Shown in pieces: positions 40,935 through 49,423 of a stretch of 64,000 bases of DNA. The number at the start of each line of letters is the position of its first letter. Within the stretch, counting starts at the first letter, position 1. Source of the DNA: Minwuia sp048007105 (GTDB taxonomy: Bacteria > Pseudomonadota > Alphaproteobacteria > Minwuiales > Minwuiaceae); contig NZ_CP180352.1 in NCBI RefSeq assembly GCF_048007105.1, positions 4,340,001 through 4,404,000 on the forward strand, in the 5' to 3' direction. The position numbers and the translations under genes were made by a program. The notes beneath the pieces are model-generated. The model searched no databases, was not told where the DNA came from, and was given only the letters and a program-made list of their open reading frames with translations.

Positions 40935-41305
40935 ACTGCAATAAGACAGGCGGCGACGCGCCGGTCCTCGGCCATCAACACATTGTAGGTCCGGCACGCG
41001 GCGCCGGTGTCCATGATATCGACGGCGATGTCGTGTTCCTTCAGCAGGGCGCGGAACCCGGGCTTCAGGAATGCGATGGACTCGCCGCAGCCGAACAGCA
41101 GCACCTCGATGCGGCCGGCCCGTTCGACGATCGGGGCGAAAACATCGTCGGACAGGTCGTCTACAGATGCGACAGGCCAGTTGACCGTCTCGTCCGGCAA
41201 CACCAGCAGCGAGCCTTCGATGCGTGCGCCGGAGACGCGGAATCCGCCGTCTCCGTAGGCCTCGAGAACCTGACGCCCGGCCGGAATGTCGGGCATCAGA
41301 TCCAT
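40931..41305 (-). CDS. Mth938-like domain protein
   Basis: A 124-residue protein of the Mth938/NDUFAF3 family. Conserved parts are IEGSLLVLPDETVNWPV, EVLLFGCG and DTGAACRTYNVLMAEDRRVAACLIAV. The human homologue NDUFAF3 is a complex I assembly factor; the bacterial role is unknown. It is the last gene of a yajC-secD-secF block, an order widely kept in Alphaproteobacteria, and its ATG overlaps the secF stop by one base (TGATG). The link to protein export is by position only. Confidence 0.88.
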   Translation of the reverse strand: MDLMPDIPAGRQVLEAYGDGGFRVSGARIEGSLLVLPDETVNWPVASVDDLSDDVFAPIVERAGRIEVLLFGCGESIAFLKPGFRALLKEHDIAVDIMDTGAACRTYNVLMAEDRRVAACLIAV

Positions 41306-42258
41306 CAGAGGGTTTCCCGGATCTCTTCCTTCTCCGCCTCTTCCTCGTCGTCGCGGCTGCTGCGCTGCAATCCGAGGATCAGCAGCAGCGGCGCGGCGAT
41401 GAAGATCGACGAATAGGTGCCGATGACGACGCCCCAGATCATGGCGGCCGAGAAACCGCGGATCACCTCGCCGCCGAAGAAGAACAGCGCGGCAAGCGCC
41501 AGCAGCGTCGTGACAGAGGTCATCACCGTGCGCGACAGCGTGTCGTTGATCGACAGCGACAGCAGGTCGCCCAGCGGCATCTGCTTGTACTTGCGCAGGT
41601 TCTCGCGGATGCGGTCGTAGACGACGACGGTATCGTTGATCGAGTAGCCGACGATGGTCAGGATCGCGGCCACCGATGCCAGGTTGAACTCGATCCGCGT
41701 GATCGCGAAGAAGCCGATCGTCAGTACGACGTCATGGACCAGCGCCAGCACCGCGCCCACCGAGAACTGCCATTCGAAGCGCAGCCAGATATAGAGCAGC
41801 ATCGCGACCACGGCGGTGGCGACCGCGAGCAGCGCGCTCTCGACCAGTTCGCCGGAGACCTTCGGCCCGACGAACTCCACGCGGCGATAGGAAATCCCCG
41901 GATTGTCGGCTTCCAGCGCCTTCTTGACGGCATCGACCGCCGCCTGCTGCGCGGGGGCCTCGCCCTCCTGACGTTCGACGCGGATCAGGACGTCGTTGAC
42001 GGCGCCGAACTCCTGCAGGGCCACCTCGCCCAGCCCGAGTCCGCCGAGGGCATCGCGCATCTGGCTGAGATCGGCCGGTCCTTCGGTGCCCACCTCGATC
42101 AGGATACCGCCCTCGAAGTCGATACCCTTGTTGAGACCGATGCCCCCGAACAGGCCCAGCGAGGAGATGGCGAGGAACCCGGACAGCACGAAGGCCATCA
42201 GGCGGAACTTCATGAACGGAATGTTGGTCTTCTGCGGGACCAGCGTGAGACGGATCAT
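41305..42258 (-). CDS. secF: Protein translocase subunit SecF
   Basis: A 317-residue inner-membrane protein with six helices. TM1 is near the N-terminus, a periplasmic domain follows, and the RND-type core has SYRRVEFVGPKVSGELVESALLA, TRIEFNLASVAAILTIVGYSINDTVVVYDRIRENL and the late FSAAMIWGVVIGTYSSIF. With SecD and YajC it helps proteins leave the Sec channel using the proton-motive force. It is 12 bases after secD. The C-terminal tail is short and acidic (SSRDDEEEAEKEEI). Confidence 0.97.
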   Translation of the reverse strand: MIRLTLVPQKTNIPFMKFRLMAFVLSGFLAISSLGLFGGIGLNKGIDFEGGILIEVGTEGPADLSQMRDALGGLGLGEVALQEFGAVNDVLIRVERQEGEAPAQQAAVDAVKKALEADNPGISYRRVEFVGPKVSGELVESALLAVATAVVAMLLYIWLRFEWQFSVGAVLALVHDVVLTIGFFAITRIEFNLASVAAILTIVGYSINDTVVVYDRIRENLRKYKQMPLGDLLSLSINDTLSRTVMTSVTTLLALAALFFFGGEVIRGFSAAMIWGVVIGTYSSIFIAAPLLLILGLQRSSRDDEEEAEKEEIRETL

Positions 42259-42270
42259 CCTCGTGCTCCC

Positions 42271-43878
42271 TCAGATAGCCAGCGTCGCCGGGCGCCTGCG
42301 CCGCAGCCAGGTGGCGACGATCAACCGGCTCAGGAGGGTCGCCGTGAACATCGAAGAGATGATGCCGAGCGCCAGCGTGACCGCGAAGCCCTTCACCGGG
42401 CCGGAGCCCATCGCGAACAGGATGGCGGCGGCGAAGCCCGTTGTGACATTGGCGTCGACGATGGTGGTGAAGGCGCGCTTGTAGCCGCTCTCGACCGCAT
42501 TCAACGGCGAACGGCCATTGGCCAGTTCCTCGCGGATGCGTTCGAAGATCAGCACGTTGGCGTCGACCGCCATGCCGATGGTCAGCACGATGCCGGCGAT
42601 GCCCGGAAGGGTCAGGGTCGCCTGCAGGCTGGAAAGCGCGCCCATGATCAGGAACAGGTTGGTCACCAGCGCCGTGTTGGCGGCGAGACCGAACACCGGC
42701 CCGTAGGCCAGGAACATGAACACGATGACGCCCGCGAAGCCGATGATGCAGGCCAGCGTGCCGGCGTCGATCGAATCCTGGCCGAGATCCGGGCCGACGG
42801 TCCGCTCTTCCAGAATGGTCAGCGGCGCAGGCAGCGCGCCGGCGCGGAGCAGAATCGCCAGGTCGTTGGCCGACTGGACCGAGAAATTGCCGGTGATGAT
42901 GCCGTTGCCCTGCAGGATCGGGCTGTTGATCCGCGGCGCGGTAATGATCTCGCCGTCGAGCACGATGGCGAACAGCCGGTCGACATTCTCCATCGTCACC
43001 TTGCCGAACTGCTTGGCGCCAACGCTGTCGAAGCGGAAGGCCACCACCGGCTGGCCCTGGTCGAAGGTCGGCTGCGCATCGACCAGATGCTCGCCCGAGA
43101 CCTCGACCTTCTTCCTGACGATGTAGGGAATGGGTTGCCCGCCCTCGACCTCAGGCTCCTCGAAGACCTTCATCGTGCCCGGCGGAATGCGGTCGGCATA
43201 CGGGTCCGCCTGCATGTCGACCAGATGGAAGGTCATCTTCGCGGTCTTGCCGATGATCGCCTTGAGGCGGTCGGGCTCCACGCCCGGCACCTGCACCAGA
43301 ACGCGGTCGGCGCCCTGCTGCTGGATGGTCGGTTCGGAGACGCCGAGTTCATCGACGCGGTTGCGAAGGATTTCGACCGACTGCTGCACCACGGCGGTCA
43401 GGCGCGACGTGACCCCCTCTTCCGTCAGCGTCACGCGGATGAAGTTGCCATCCGTCGAGACCTCGACTTCCGGACCGCCGGTGCCGAAGCCCTGGGTCGC
43501 GCTGCTGCTGCGGGCGATGTCTCGGACAATGCCGAGCACCTGATCCATCCGGCCCGGATCGCGCACCTCGAATGAAATCGTGCGCTCCTCGACACGGAAG
43601 CCCGAGCGCTGGATGCGCGGGCGCACCTCGCGCAGGTCGTTGCGGATGGACTCGACCAGATCATTGAGCCGGTCGTCGATCACCGCGTCGGTGTCGATCT
43701 CCATCAGCATGTGGGAACCGCCCTGCAGGTCGAGCCCCAGATTGATCGACTGGCTCGGCAGCCACGACGGGATCGATTCCCGCGTGTCCTGGGTAAGGAA
43801 GTTGGGGATGGTATAGGCCACCCCCAGCAGACAGATCACGGCAATGACCGCGATCTTCCATTTCTCGAAATGCAGCAT
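42271..43878 (-). CDS. secD: Protein translocase subunit SecD
   Basis: A 535-residue partner of SecF. It has TM1 (about 8-26), the large periplasmic P1 domain (LGLDLQGGSHMLMEID, EERTISFEVRDPG) and the transmembrane core with GMAVDANVLIFERIREEL and GFAVTLALGIISSMFTATLLSR. The length is normal for Alphaproteobacteria. It lies 30 bases after yajC and 12 bases before secF. Confidence 0.97.
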   Translation of the reverse strand: MLHFEKWKIAVIAVICLLGVAYTIPNFLTQDTRESIPSWLPSQSINLGLDLQGGSHMLMEIDTDAVIDDRLNDLVESIRNDLREVRPRIQRSGFRVEERTISFEVRDPGRMDQVLGIVRDIARSSSATQGFGTGGPEVEVSTDGNFIRVTLTEEGVTSRLTAVVQQSVEILRNRVDELGVSEPTIQQQGADRVLVQVPGVEPDRLKAIIGKTAKMTFHLVDMQADPYADRIPPGTMKVFEEPEVEGGQPIPYIVRKKVEVSGEHLVDAQPTFDQGQPVVAFRFDSVGAKQFGKVTMENVDRLFAIVLDGEIITAPRINSPILQGNGIITGNFSVQSANDLAILLRAGALPAPLTILEERTVGPDLGQDSIDAGTLACIIGFAGVIVFMFLAYGPVFGLAANTALVTNLFLIMGALSSLQATLTLPGIAGIVLTIGMAVDANVLIFERIREELANGRSPLNAVESGYKRAFTTIVDANVTTGFAAAILFAMGSGPVKGFAVTLALGIISSMFTATLLSRLIVATWLRRRRPATLAI

Positions 43879-43908
43879 TCGGCGTCCCTTGCGGGCGGTG
43901 GTCGGTCG

Positions 43909-44298
43909 TTACTTCTTCAGGCCCAGCTTGCCCATGATGCCACCGCTCTCGCCTTCCGGCTTGGCCGGACCGGAGTCATTGGCGGCCGCCGGCGCGGACT
44001 TGGTGCGGACATCGGCCAGCGTGCCCTTGACGACATTGATGCGCACGCCCTCGGCGATCTCGATCTGGATGTGCTGGTCGTCCTTCACCTTGGTGACCTT
44101 GCCGACGATGCCGCCACCGGTCACGACCTCGTCACCGCGGCGCACATTGTCCACCATGTTGCGGTGTTCCTTCGCCTTCTTCTGCTGCGGACGGATCAGC
44201 AGGAAGTAGAAGACGACGAAGATCAGGATCAGCGGCAGGAAGGTCATGAGACCGCCGCCGCCACCGGCATCCTGCGCAAAGGCCGGGGAAATCCACAT
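43909..44298 (-). CDS. yajC: Preprotein translocase accessory subunit YajC
   Basis: A 129-residue protein beginning MWISPAFAQDAGGGGG, as alphaproteobacterial YajC usually does, with one helix (TFLPLILIFVVFYFLLIRPQQKK) and a small cytoplasmic domain (GDEVVTGGGIVGKV). GGAG nine bases before the ATG at 44298 supports this start over upstream in-frame ATGs. It is the first gene of the yajC-secD-secF-Mth938 block. Confidence 0.95.
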   Translation of the reverse strand: MWISPAFAQDAGGGGGLMTFLPLILIFVVFYFLLIRPQQKKAKEHRNMVDNVRRGDEVVTGGGIVGKVTKVKDDQHIQIEIAEGVRINVVKGTLADVRTKSAPAAANDSGPAKPEGESGGIMGKLGLKK

Positions 44299-44422
44299 GT
44301 CAAAGGGCTCCATCATTGGGGAAGCGAAGCGAAGGCCCGGGCCCAAGGGCCTGCCTTCCCGAAAAGTGCCGGGAATATATACGGCAATGCGGCGAATTCA
44401 ACCGAAGCCGGGCAGCGGCTGT

Positions 44423-44848
44423 TCAGGGCTCGCGGTAAGGTGTTGGCGAAGCTTCCGCAAAGCAGGGCACATCGCCCGGTATCGGGGCCCAGGACAGTGC
44501 CGAAGCCGTCCAGTAGTGCATCTCCGGGCGGATGGCTTCCGGATCGTCCAGCGTCGCGAGCGGAACACCGATCCGGGGCGCATCCCGGGGCTCCAGAAAC
44601 AGATGCGTGCCGCAGACCGGGCAGAAATGACGGCGCAGCCGTGGCGACGACGCCCAGACGGACGTGGCGCCTGTCCATGTGATTGCACGTTCCGCGAACT
44701 GGGCCTGCGCCAGATACGGCGCGGCCGTCACCTGCTGGCAGATACGGCAGTGGCAGGCGCGGCTGCCCAGCGTTTCGGCCGTAATCCTGTAACGGACTGC
44801 CCCGCAGGCACAGCCGCCCTCATAAGGTGGCGGGCGATTGCCGATCAC
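44423..44848 (-). CDS. GFA/CENP-V family zinc protein
   Basis: A 141-residue protein with the zinc-binding cysteines of the GFA family: GGCACGAVRY, CHCRICQQVTAAPY and FCPVCGTHLF. The family was named for glutathione-dependent formaldehyde-activating enzyme, but most members have no proven activity. It starts at a GTG that overlaps the ubiD stop codon (GTGA, 44845-44848), so its translation is coupled to UbiD. This coupling is uncommon in my experience and suggests a shared pathway or simple packing. Confidence 0.85.
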   Translation of the reverse strand: MIGNRPPPYEGGCACGAVRYRITAETLGSRACHCRICQQVTAAPYLAQAQFAERAITWTGATSVWASSPRLRRHFCPVCGTHLFLEPRDAPRIGVPLATLDDPEAIRPEMHYWTASALSWAPIPGDVPCFAEASPTPYREP

Positions 44849-46353
44849 TTCCAGATCGCCTTGCCGGAACCCGGCAGGCCGAGGCGCGGCCACTTCTCGT
44901 TCACGGTCTCGATCACCGCGTCGGTCATGCGGATCTTGGTGCCCCATTCCCGCTTGGTCTCGGGCGGCCACTTGTTGGTGGCGTCGAGCCCGATCTTGGA
45001 GCCGAGCCCGTCCTCTGGGCTGGCGAAGTCGAGATAGTCGATGGGGGTGCTCTCGACCACGGTTATGTCGCGAGCCGGGTCCATGCGGGTCGAGATCGCC
45101 CACATCACGTCCTTCCAGTTCCGGGCGTCGATGTCATCGTCCACGACGATCACCCACTTCGTGTACATGAACTGCCGGAGATAGGACCAGACGCCCAGCA
45201 TGACCCGCTTGGCGTGACCCGGATAGGCCTTCTTCATCGAGACCACGGCAATGCGGTAGGAGCAGCCCTCCGGCGGCAGCCAGAAATCCACGATCTCCGG
45301 GAACTGCTGGATCAGCAGCGGCACGAAGACCTCGTTCAGCGCCTCCCCCAGCACGCTCGGCTCGTCCGGCGGCCGACCGGTGAAGGTCGACAGATAGACC
45401 GGGTCCTTGCGCCGGGTGATCGCGGTAACGGTGAAGACCGGGAACTTCTCGACGGCGTTGTAGTAGCCGGTGTGGTCGCCATAGGGGCCTTCGTCGGCGT
45501 AGTCGGTCAGGCTGACATGACCCTCCAGCACGATCTCGGCCTCGGCGGGCACCTTCAGCGGCACGGTCTGGCAGTCGACCAGATCGACCTTCTTGCCGCG
45601 CAGCAGCCCGGCGAACTGGTATTCCGACAGCGTGTCAGGCACCGGCGTCACGGCGGCCAGGATCGTGCCCGGGTCGGCGCCGATGACGGCAGCCGCGGGT
45701 AACGGTTCCGGGTTCTCGGCCTTCCAGCGCTGATGATGCTGCGCCCCGCCGCGGTGCTTCAGCCACCGCATGATCGTGCGGTCGCGGCCGATCACCTGCA
45801 TCCGGTAGATGCCCAGATTGAAGTCGTCGGCGCCCTTCCCCGTCGGCCCCTTCGTGACCACCAGAGGCCAGGTGATCAGCGGCGCGGGCTCGCCCGGCCA
45901 GCAGGTCTGAACCGGCAGATGCGACAGGTCGATGGCGTCTCCTGTCTGGATGACGTCCTGGACCGGACCGTAGCCCTTCGTCCGCGGCTTCATGGCCAGC
46001 ACCGTCTTCAGCAGTGGGAACTTGTCGATGGCATCGCCAAGGCTCTCCGGCGGAGTCGGCTGGCGCAGGAAGGCCAGCATCTCGCCCACGCCGCGCAGTT
46101 CATCCGGCGTGCGGCCCATGCCCATCGCCACACGCTCGACCGTGCCAAAAAGGTTCACCAGGACCGGCATGGCCGCCTTCGAACCGTCGGGGTTCACGGC
46201 GTTCTCGAACAGCACCGCCGGCCCGCCCTCGGCCAGAAGGCGGGTCTGGATCTCGGTCATCTCGAGTTCGGTCGAGACCGGTTCGGTGACGCGGACGAGA
46301 TCGCCGGCCTTCTCGAGGCGCTGCATGAAATCGCGAAGGGACTGGTCGGGCAT
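44845..46353 (-). CDS. ubiD: UbiD-family decarboxylase
   Basis: A 502-residue enzyme using prenylated FMN, most likely 4-hydroxy-3-polyprenylbenzoate decarboxylase of ubiquinone synthesis. It shows LRDFMQRLEKAGDLVRV at the start, NLGIYRMQVIGRDRTIMRWLKHRGGAQH and the active-site stretch DEGPYGDHTGYY. The length is typical of UbiD. The ATG at 46353 has AGGA upstream. The flavin prenyltransferase UbiX is not in the window. Other UbiD-type enzymes act on aromatic or alkenoic acids, but the sequence looks like the housekeeping form. Confidence 0.92.
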   Translation of the reverse strand: MPDQSLRDFMQRLEKAGDLVRVTEPVSTELEMTEIQTRLLAEGGPAVLFENAVNPDGSKAAMPVLVNLFGTVERVAMGMGRTPDELRGVGEMLAFLRQPTPPESLGDAIDKFPLLKTVLAMKPRTKGYGPVQDVIQTGDAIDLSHLPVQTCWPGEPAPLITWPLVVTKGPTGKGADDFNLGIYRMQVIGRDRTIMRWLKHRGGAQHHQRWKAENPEPLPAAAVIGADPGTILAAVTPVPDTLSEYQFAGLLRGKKVDLVDCQTVPLKVPAEAEIVLEGHVSLTDYADEGPYGDHTGYYNAVEKFPVFTVTAITRRKDPVYLSTFTGRPPDEPSVLGEALNEVFVPLLIQQFPEIVDFWLPPEGCSYRIAVVSMKKAYPGHAKRVMLGVWSYLRQFMYTKWVIVVDDDIDARNWKDVMWAISTRMDPARDITVVESTPIDYLDFASPEDGLGSKIGLDATNKWPPETKREWGTKIRMTDAVIETVNEKWPRLGLPGSGKAIWK

Positions 46354-46433
46354 GATGGTCCTGTCATTTCCGCCGCCGGCAGGCGACAATCGGGGCCAAT
46401 CTAAGCCGTTTGGACCGGCGAGGGGGAGACCCG

Positions 46434-47606
46434 ATGTCCGACGAACCGAAAACGCCGGACGGGCCGCAGCAGGCCTCCGGGGCCGACATCCAGCAGATCG
46501 GTGCGGTGCTGGCGCCGCTGCTGGAGGCGCTGCAGGTGCTGGAGGAGATTTCCCGCCGGCTCCACCCGCCCGCGCTGCAGGCGCTGGTCGAGGCCGCAGC
46601 GCCGACCGGCGAGGCGCTCAAATCGGCCGTCGCCGCGGCGCCGGACTGGCCCGATCATCTGGCGCCGCTGGGTCGGCAGATGGATGCCGCCGCCGAAAAC
46701 GCCACAGCGGCCTTCGCAGGTCTGCGAGAGGCCGCCGGGTCCGAGAACGCCACCCTGCTTGCCTACAAGGCGCTGCGGCATCTGCCGCGGGCGCTGGAGG
46801 CGATGTATCCGCTGGCCGGCCTGCTGGCGCCGGTGAGCCGCCATTTCCTCGAGCCAGACCAACGCGCCGATAATGCGCTCCAGGAACGTCTGTCGGGCGT
46901 CGCGCCGGAGGGCACCGGCGTTCTGGCCTTCGGACCCGATGTCGATAGCCGGGAGACCTTCTGGGCCTATGTTCCGGAGACCTACGACCCGGCGACGGCG
47001 CATCCGCTGGTGGTTGCCCTGCACGGCGGCAGCGGCAAGGGGCGCACCTTCCTCTACAGCTGGCTGCGCACCGCCCGCAGCCGCGGCGCCATCCTGATCG
47101 CGCCGACCTCGCTCGGCGGCACCTGGGCGTTGCAGGGCGACGACATCGACAGTCCTCACCTCGCCCGCATCGTCGATTTCGCCCGGGAGCGCTGGACCAT
47201 CGACGAGCGCCGCATGCTGATGACCGGCATGAGCGACGGCGGCACCTTTACCTATGTCTCCGGCCTGCTCGCCGGCTCGCCCTTCACCCATCTGGCGCCG
47301 TTCTCCGCCGCGTTCCATCCGATGCTCGGCATGTTCGCCGAGGCCGCGCGGGTCAGGGAACTGCCGGTCCATGTGGTCCATGGCGGGCTCGACTGGATGT
47401 TCCCGGCCGACATGGCGCGGATGGCGCACGAATGGCTGCAGCAGGCCGGCGCCCGCGTCACCTACCGGGAAATCCCGGATCTGAGCCACACCTACGCCGC
47501 CGACCTGAACGGCGAGATCCTCGATTGGGTGGACGCCACTGCCGGTTCCCGATCAAGTGACAAGGACCCGGAAATCCACGTGGACGACCGCCCCGGGAAG
47601 GACTAG
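46434..47606 (+). CDS. Alpha/beta-hydrolase, phospholipase/carboxylesterase type
   Basis: A 390-residue protein in two parts. Residues 1 to about 150 are Ala/Leu-rich helices with no family I recognise. Residues about 160-370 are an esterase of the dienelactone-hydrolase/phospholipase type: HPLVVALHGGSGKGRTF, nucleophile Ser in GMSDGGTFTY, acid in VHGGLDWMFP and His in PDLSHTY. No signal peptide is seen, so it should act in the cytoplasm. The start has AGGGGGAG upstream. It is followed by lepA at 11 bases, so they may be co-transcribed. The helical N-terminal half is unusual for this family. Confidence 0.8.
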   Translation: MSDEPKTPDGPQQASGADIQQIGAVLAPLLEALQVLEEISRRLHPPALQALVEAAAPTGEALKSAVAAAPDWPDHLAPLGRQMDAAAENATAAFAGLREAAGSENATLLAYKALRHLPRALEAMYPLAGLLAPVSRHFLEPDQRADNALQERLSGVAPEGTGVLAFGPDVDSRETFWAYVPETYDPATAHPLVVALHGGSGKGRTFLYSWLRTARSRGAILIAPTSLGGTWALQGDDIDSPHLARIVDFARERWTIDERRMLMTGMSDGGTFTYVSGLLAGSPFTHLAPFSAAFHPMLGMFAEAARVRELPVHVVHGGLDWMFPADMARMAHEWLQQAGARVTYREIPDLSHTYAADLNGEILDWVDATAGSRSSDKDPEIHVDDRPGKD

Positions 47607-47617
47607 ATAGCCGGGTC

Positions 47618-49417
47618 ATGGACCCGAAGAATATCCGCAATTTCTCGATCATCGCCCATATCGACCACGGCAAGTCGACGCTGGCCGACCGGCTGATCGA
47701 AATGACCGGCGGCCTCGACAGCCGCGAGATGCAGGCGCAGGTGCTCGATTCCATGGATCTGGAGCGCGAGCGCGGCATCACAATCAAGGCGCAGACCGTC
47801 AGGCTGATGCACAAGGCCGAGGACGGCGAGGTCTATCAGCTCAACCTGATCGACACGCCCGGCCATGTCGACTTCTCCTACGAGGTCAGCCGCAGCCTGT
47901 CCGCCTGCGAGGGCGCGCTGCTGGTGGTCGATGCCAGCCAGGGCGTCGAGGCGCAGACGCTGGCCAATGTCTATCTGGCGCTGGAGAACGATCTCGAGAT
48001 CCTGCCGGTGCTGAACAAGATCGACCTGCCCGCCGCCGAGCCCGAGCGGGTGAAGGAGCAGATCGAGGACGTCATCGGCATCGACGCCTCCGAGGCGCTG
48101 GGCATCTCGGCCAAGACCGGCGAGGGCGTGCCGGCGGTCATCGAGGCGCTGATCGCCAAGATCCCGCCGCCGGTCGGCGATCCCGCCGCGCCTCTGAAGG
48201 CGCTGCTGGTGGACAGCTGGTACGACGCCTATCTGGGCGTGATCGTGCTGGTCCGCGTCCATGACGGCGTGCTGAAGAAGGGTCAGAAAATCAAGATGAT
48301 GTCGTCCGGCTCGGTGCATCAGGTCGAGCGCGTCGGCATCTTCAGCCCCAAGATGGCGACCGTCGACGAACTCGGTCCGGGCGAGATCGGCTTCCTGACC
48401 GCGTCCATCAAGACCGTGGCCGAGACCAATGTCGGCGACACCATCACGCTGGACGGCAAGCCGACGGCGAAGCCCCTGCCCGGCTTCAAGCCGTCGATCC
48501 CGGTGGTCTTCTGCGGCCTGTTTCCGGTCGACACCTCCGACTATCAGGACCTCCGCGACAGCCTCGCCAAGCTGCGGCTGAACGATTCCAGCTTCCACTT
48601 CGAACCGGAGAGCTCGGCGGCGCTGGGCTTCGGCTTCCGCTGCGGCTTCCTTGGCCTGCTGCACATGGAGATCGTGCAGGAGCGTCTGGAGCGCGAGTTC
48701 GATCTGGACCTGATCACCACGGCGCCGTCGGTGATTTTCAAGCTCTACATGACCGACGGCACGCTGGTCGAACTTCACAATCCGGCCGACATGCCCGATC
48801 CGGTGAAGATCGACCGCATCGAGGAGCCGTGGATCAAGGCGACCATCCTCTGTCCCGACGATTATCTGGGCCAGGTCCTGAAGCTGTGCGAGGAAAAGCG
48901 CGGCATCCAGACCAATCTGACCTATGCCGGCGCGCGGGCGATGATCGAGTATGAGCTGCCGCTCTCCGAGATCGTCTTCGATTTCTACGACCGTCTGAAG
49001 TCGGTCAGCCGCGGCTATGCCAGCTTCGACTACGAGATGATCGGCTATCGCGAGGGCGCGATGGTGAAGATGTCGATCCTGGTGAACTCCGAGCCCGTCG
49101 ACGCGCTGGCGCTGGTCGTCCACAAGGACCGCGCCTACGAACGCGGCCGGATGCTCTGCGAGCGGCTGAAGGACCTGATTCCGCGGCAGATGTTCAAGAT
49201 CCCGATCCAGGCCGCCATCGGCGGCTCGGTGATCGCACGCGAGACCATCGCCGCCCTGCGCAAGGACGTGACCGCCAAATGCTATGGCGGCGACGTCACC
49301 CGAAAGAAGAAGCTGCTGGAGAAGCAGAAGGCGGGCAAGAAGCGCATGCGCACCTACGGCAAGGTTGACATCCCCCAGGAAGCCTTCATGGCCGCCCTCC
49401 GGATGGGTGACGAATAA
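47618..49417 (+). CDS. lepA: Elongation factor 4 (LepA)
   Basis: A 599-residue translational GTPase that acts on ribosomes. G1 is AHIDHGKST, G3 is DTPGH and G4 is NKID. The LepA-specific C-terminal domain ends with KKKLLEKQKAGKKRMRTYGKVDIPQEAFMAAL, which is diagnostic. The length is exactly that of the family. It converges on the monooxygenase gene with six bases between the stop codons. Confidence 0.98.
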   Translation: MDPKNIRNFSIIAHIDHGKSTLADRLIEMTGGLDSREMQAQVLDSMDLERERGITIKAQTVRLMHKAEDGEVYQLNLIDTPGHVDFSYEVSRSLSACEGALLVVDASQGVEAQTLANVYLALENDLEILPVLNKIDLPAAEPERVKEQIEDVIGIDASEALGISAKTGEGVPAVIEALIAKIPPPVGDPAAPLKALLVDSWYDAYLGVIVLVRVHDGVLKKGQKIKMMSSGSVHQVERVGIFSPKMATVDELGPGEIGFLTASIKTVAETNVGDTITLDGKPTAKPLPGFKPSIPVVFCGLFPVDTSDYQDLRDSLAKLRLNDSSFHFEPESSAALGFGFRCGFLGLLHMEIVQERLEREFDLDLITTAPSVIFKLYMTDGTLVELHNPADMPDPVKIDRIEEPWIKATILCPDDYLGQVLKLCEEKRGIQTNLTYAGARAMIEYELPLSEIVFDFYDRLKSVSRGYASFDYEMIGYREGAMVKMSILVNSEPVDALALVVHKDRAYERGRMLCERLKDLIPRQMFKIPIQAAIGGSVIARETIAALRKDVTAKCYGGDVTRKKKLLEKQKAGKKRMRTYGKVDIPQEAFMAALRMGDE

Positions 49418-49423
49418 GGGCCG

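Noticed and set aside
41224..43575. Very long plus-strand open frame opposite secF and secD
   Set aside because: Low-complexity Arg/Asp/His-rich product, mirror of the Sec genes; a codon-bias artefact.
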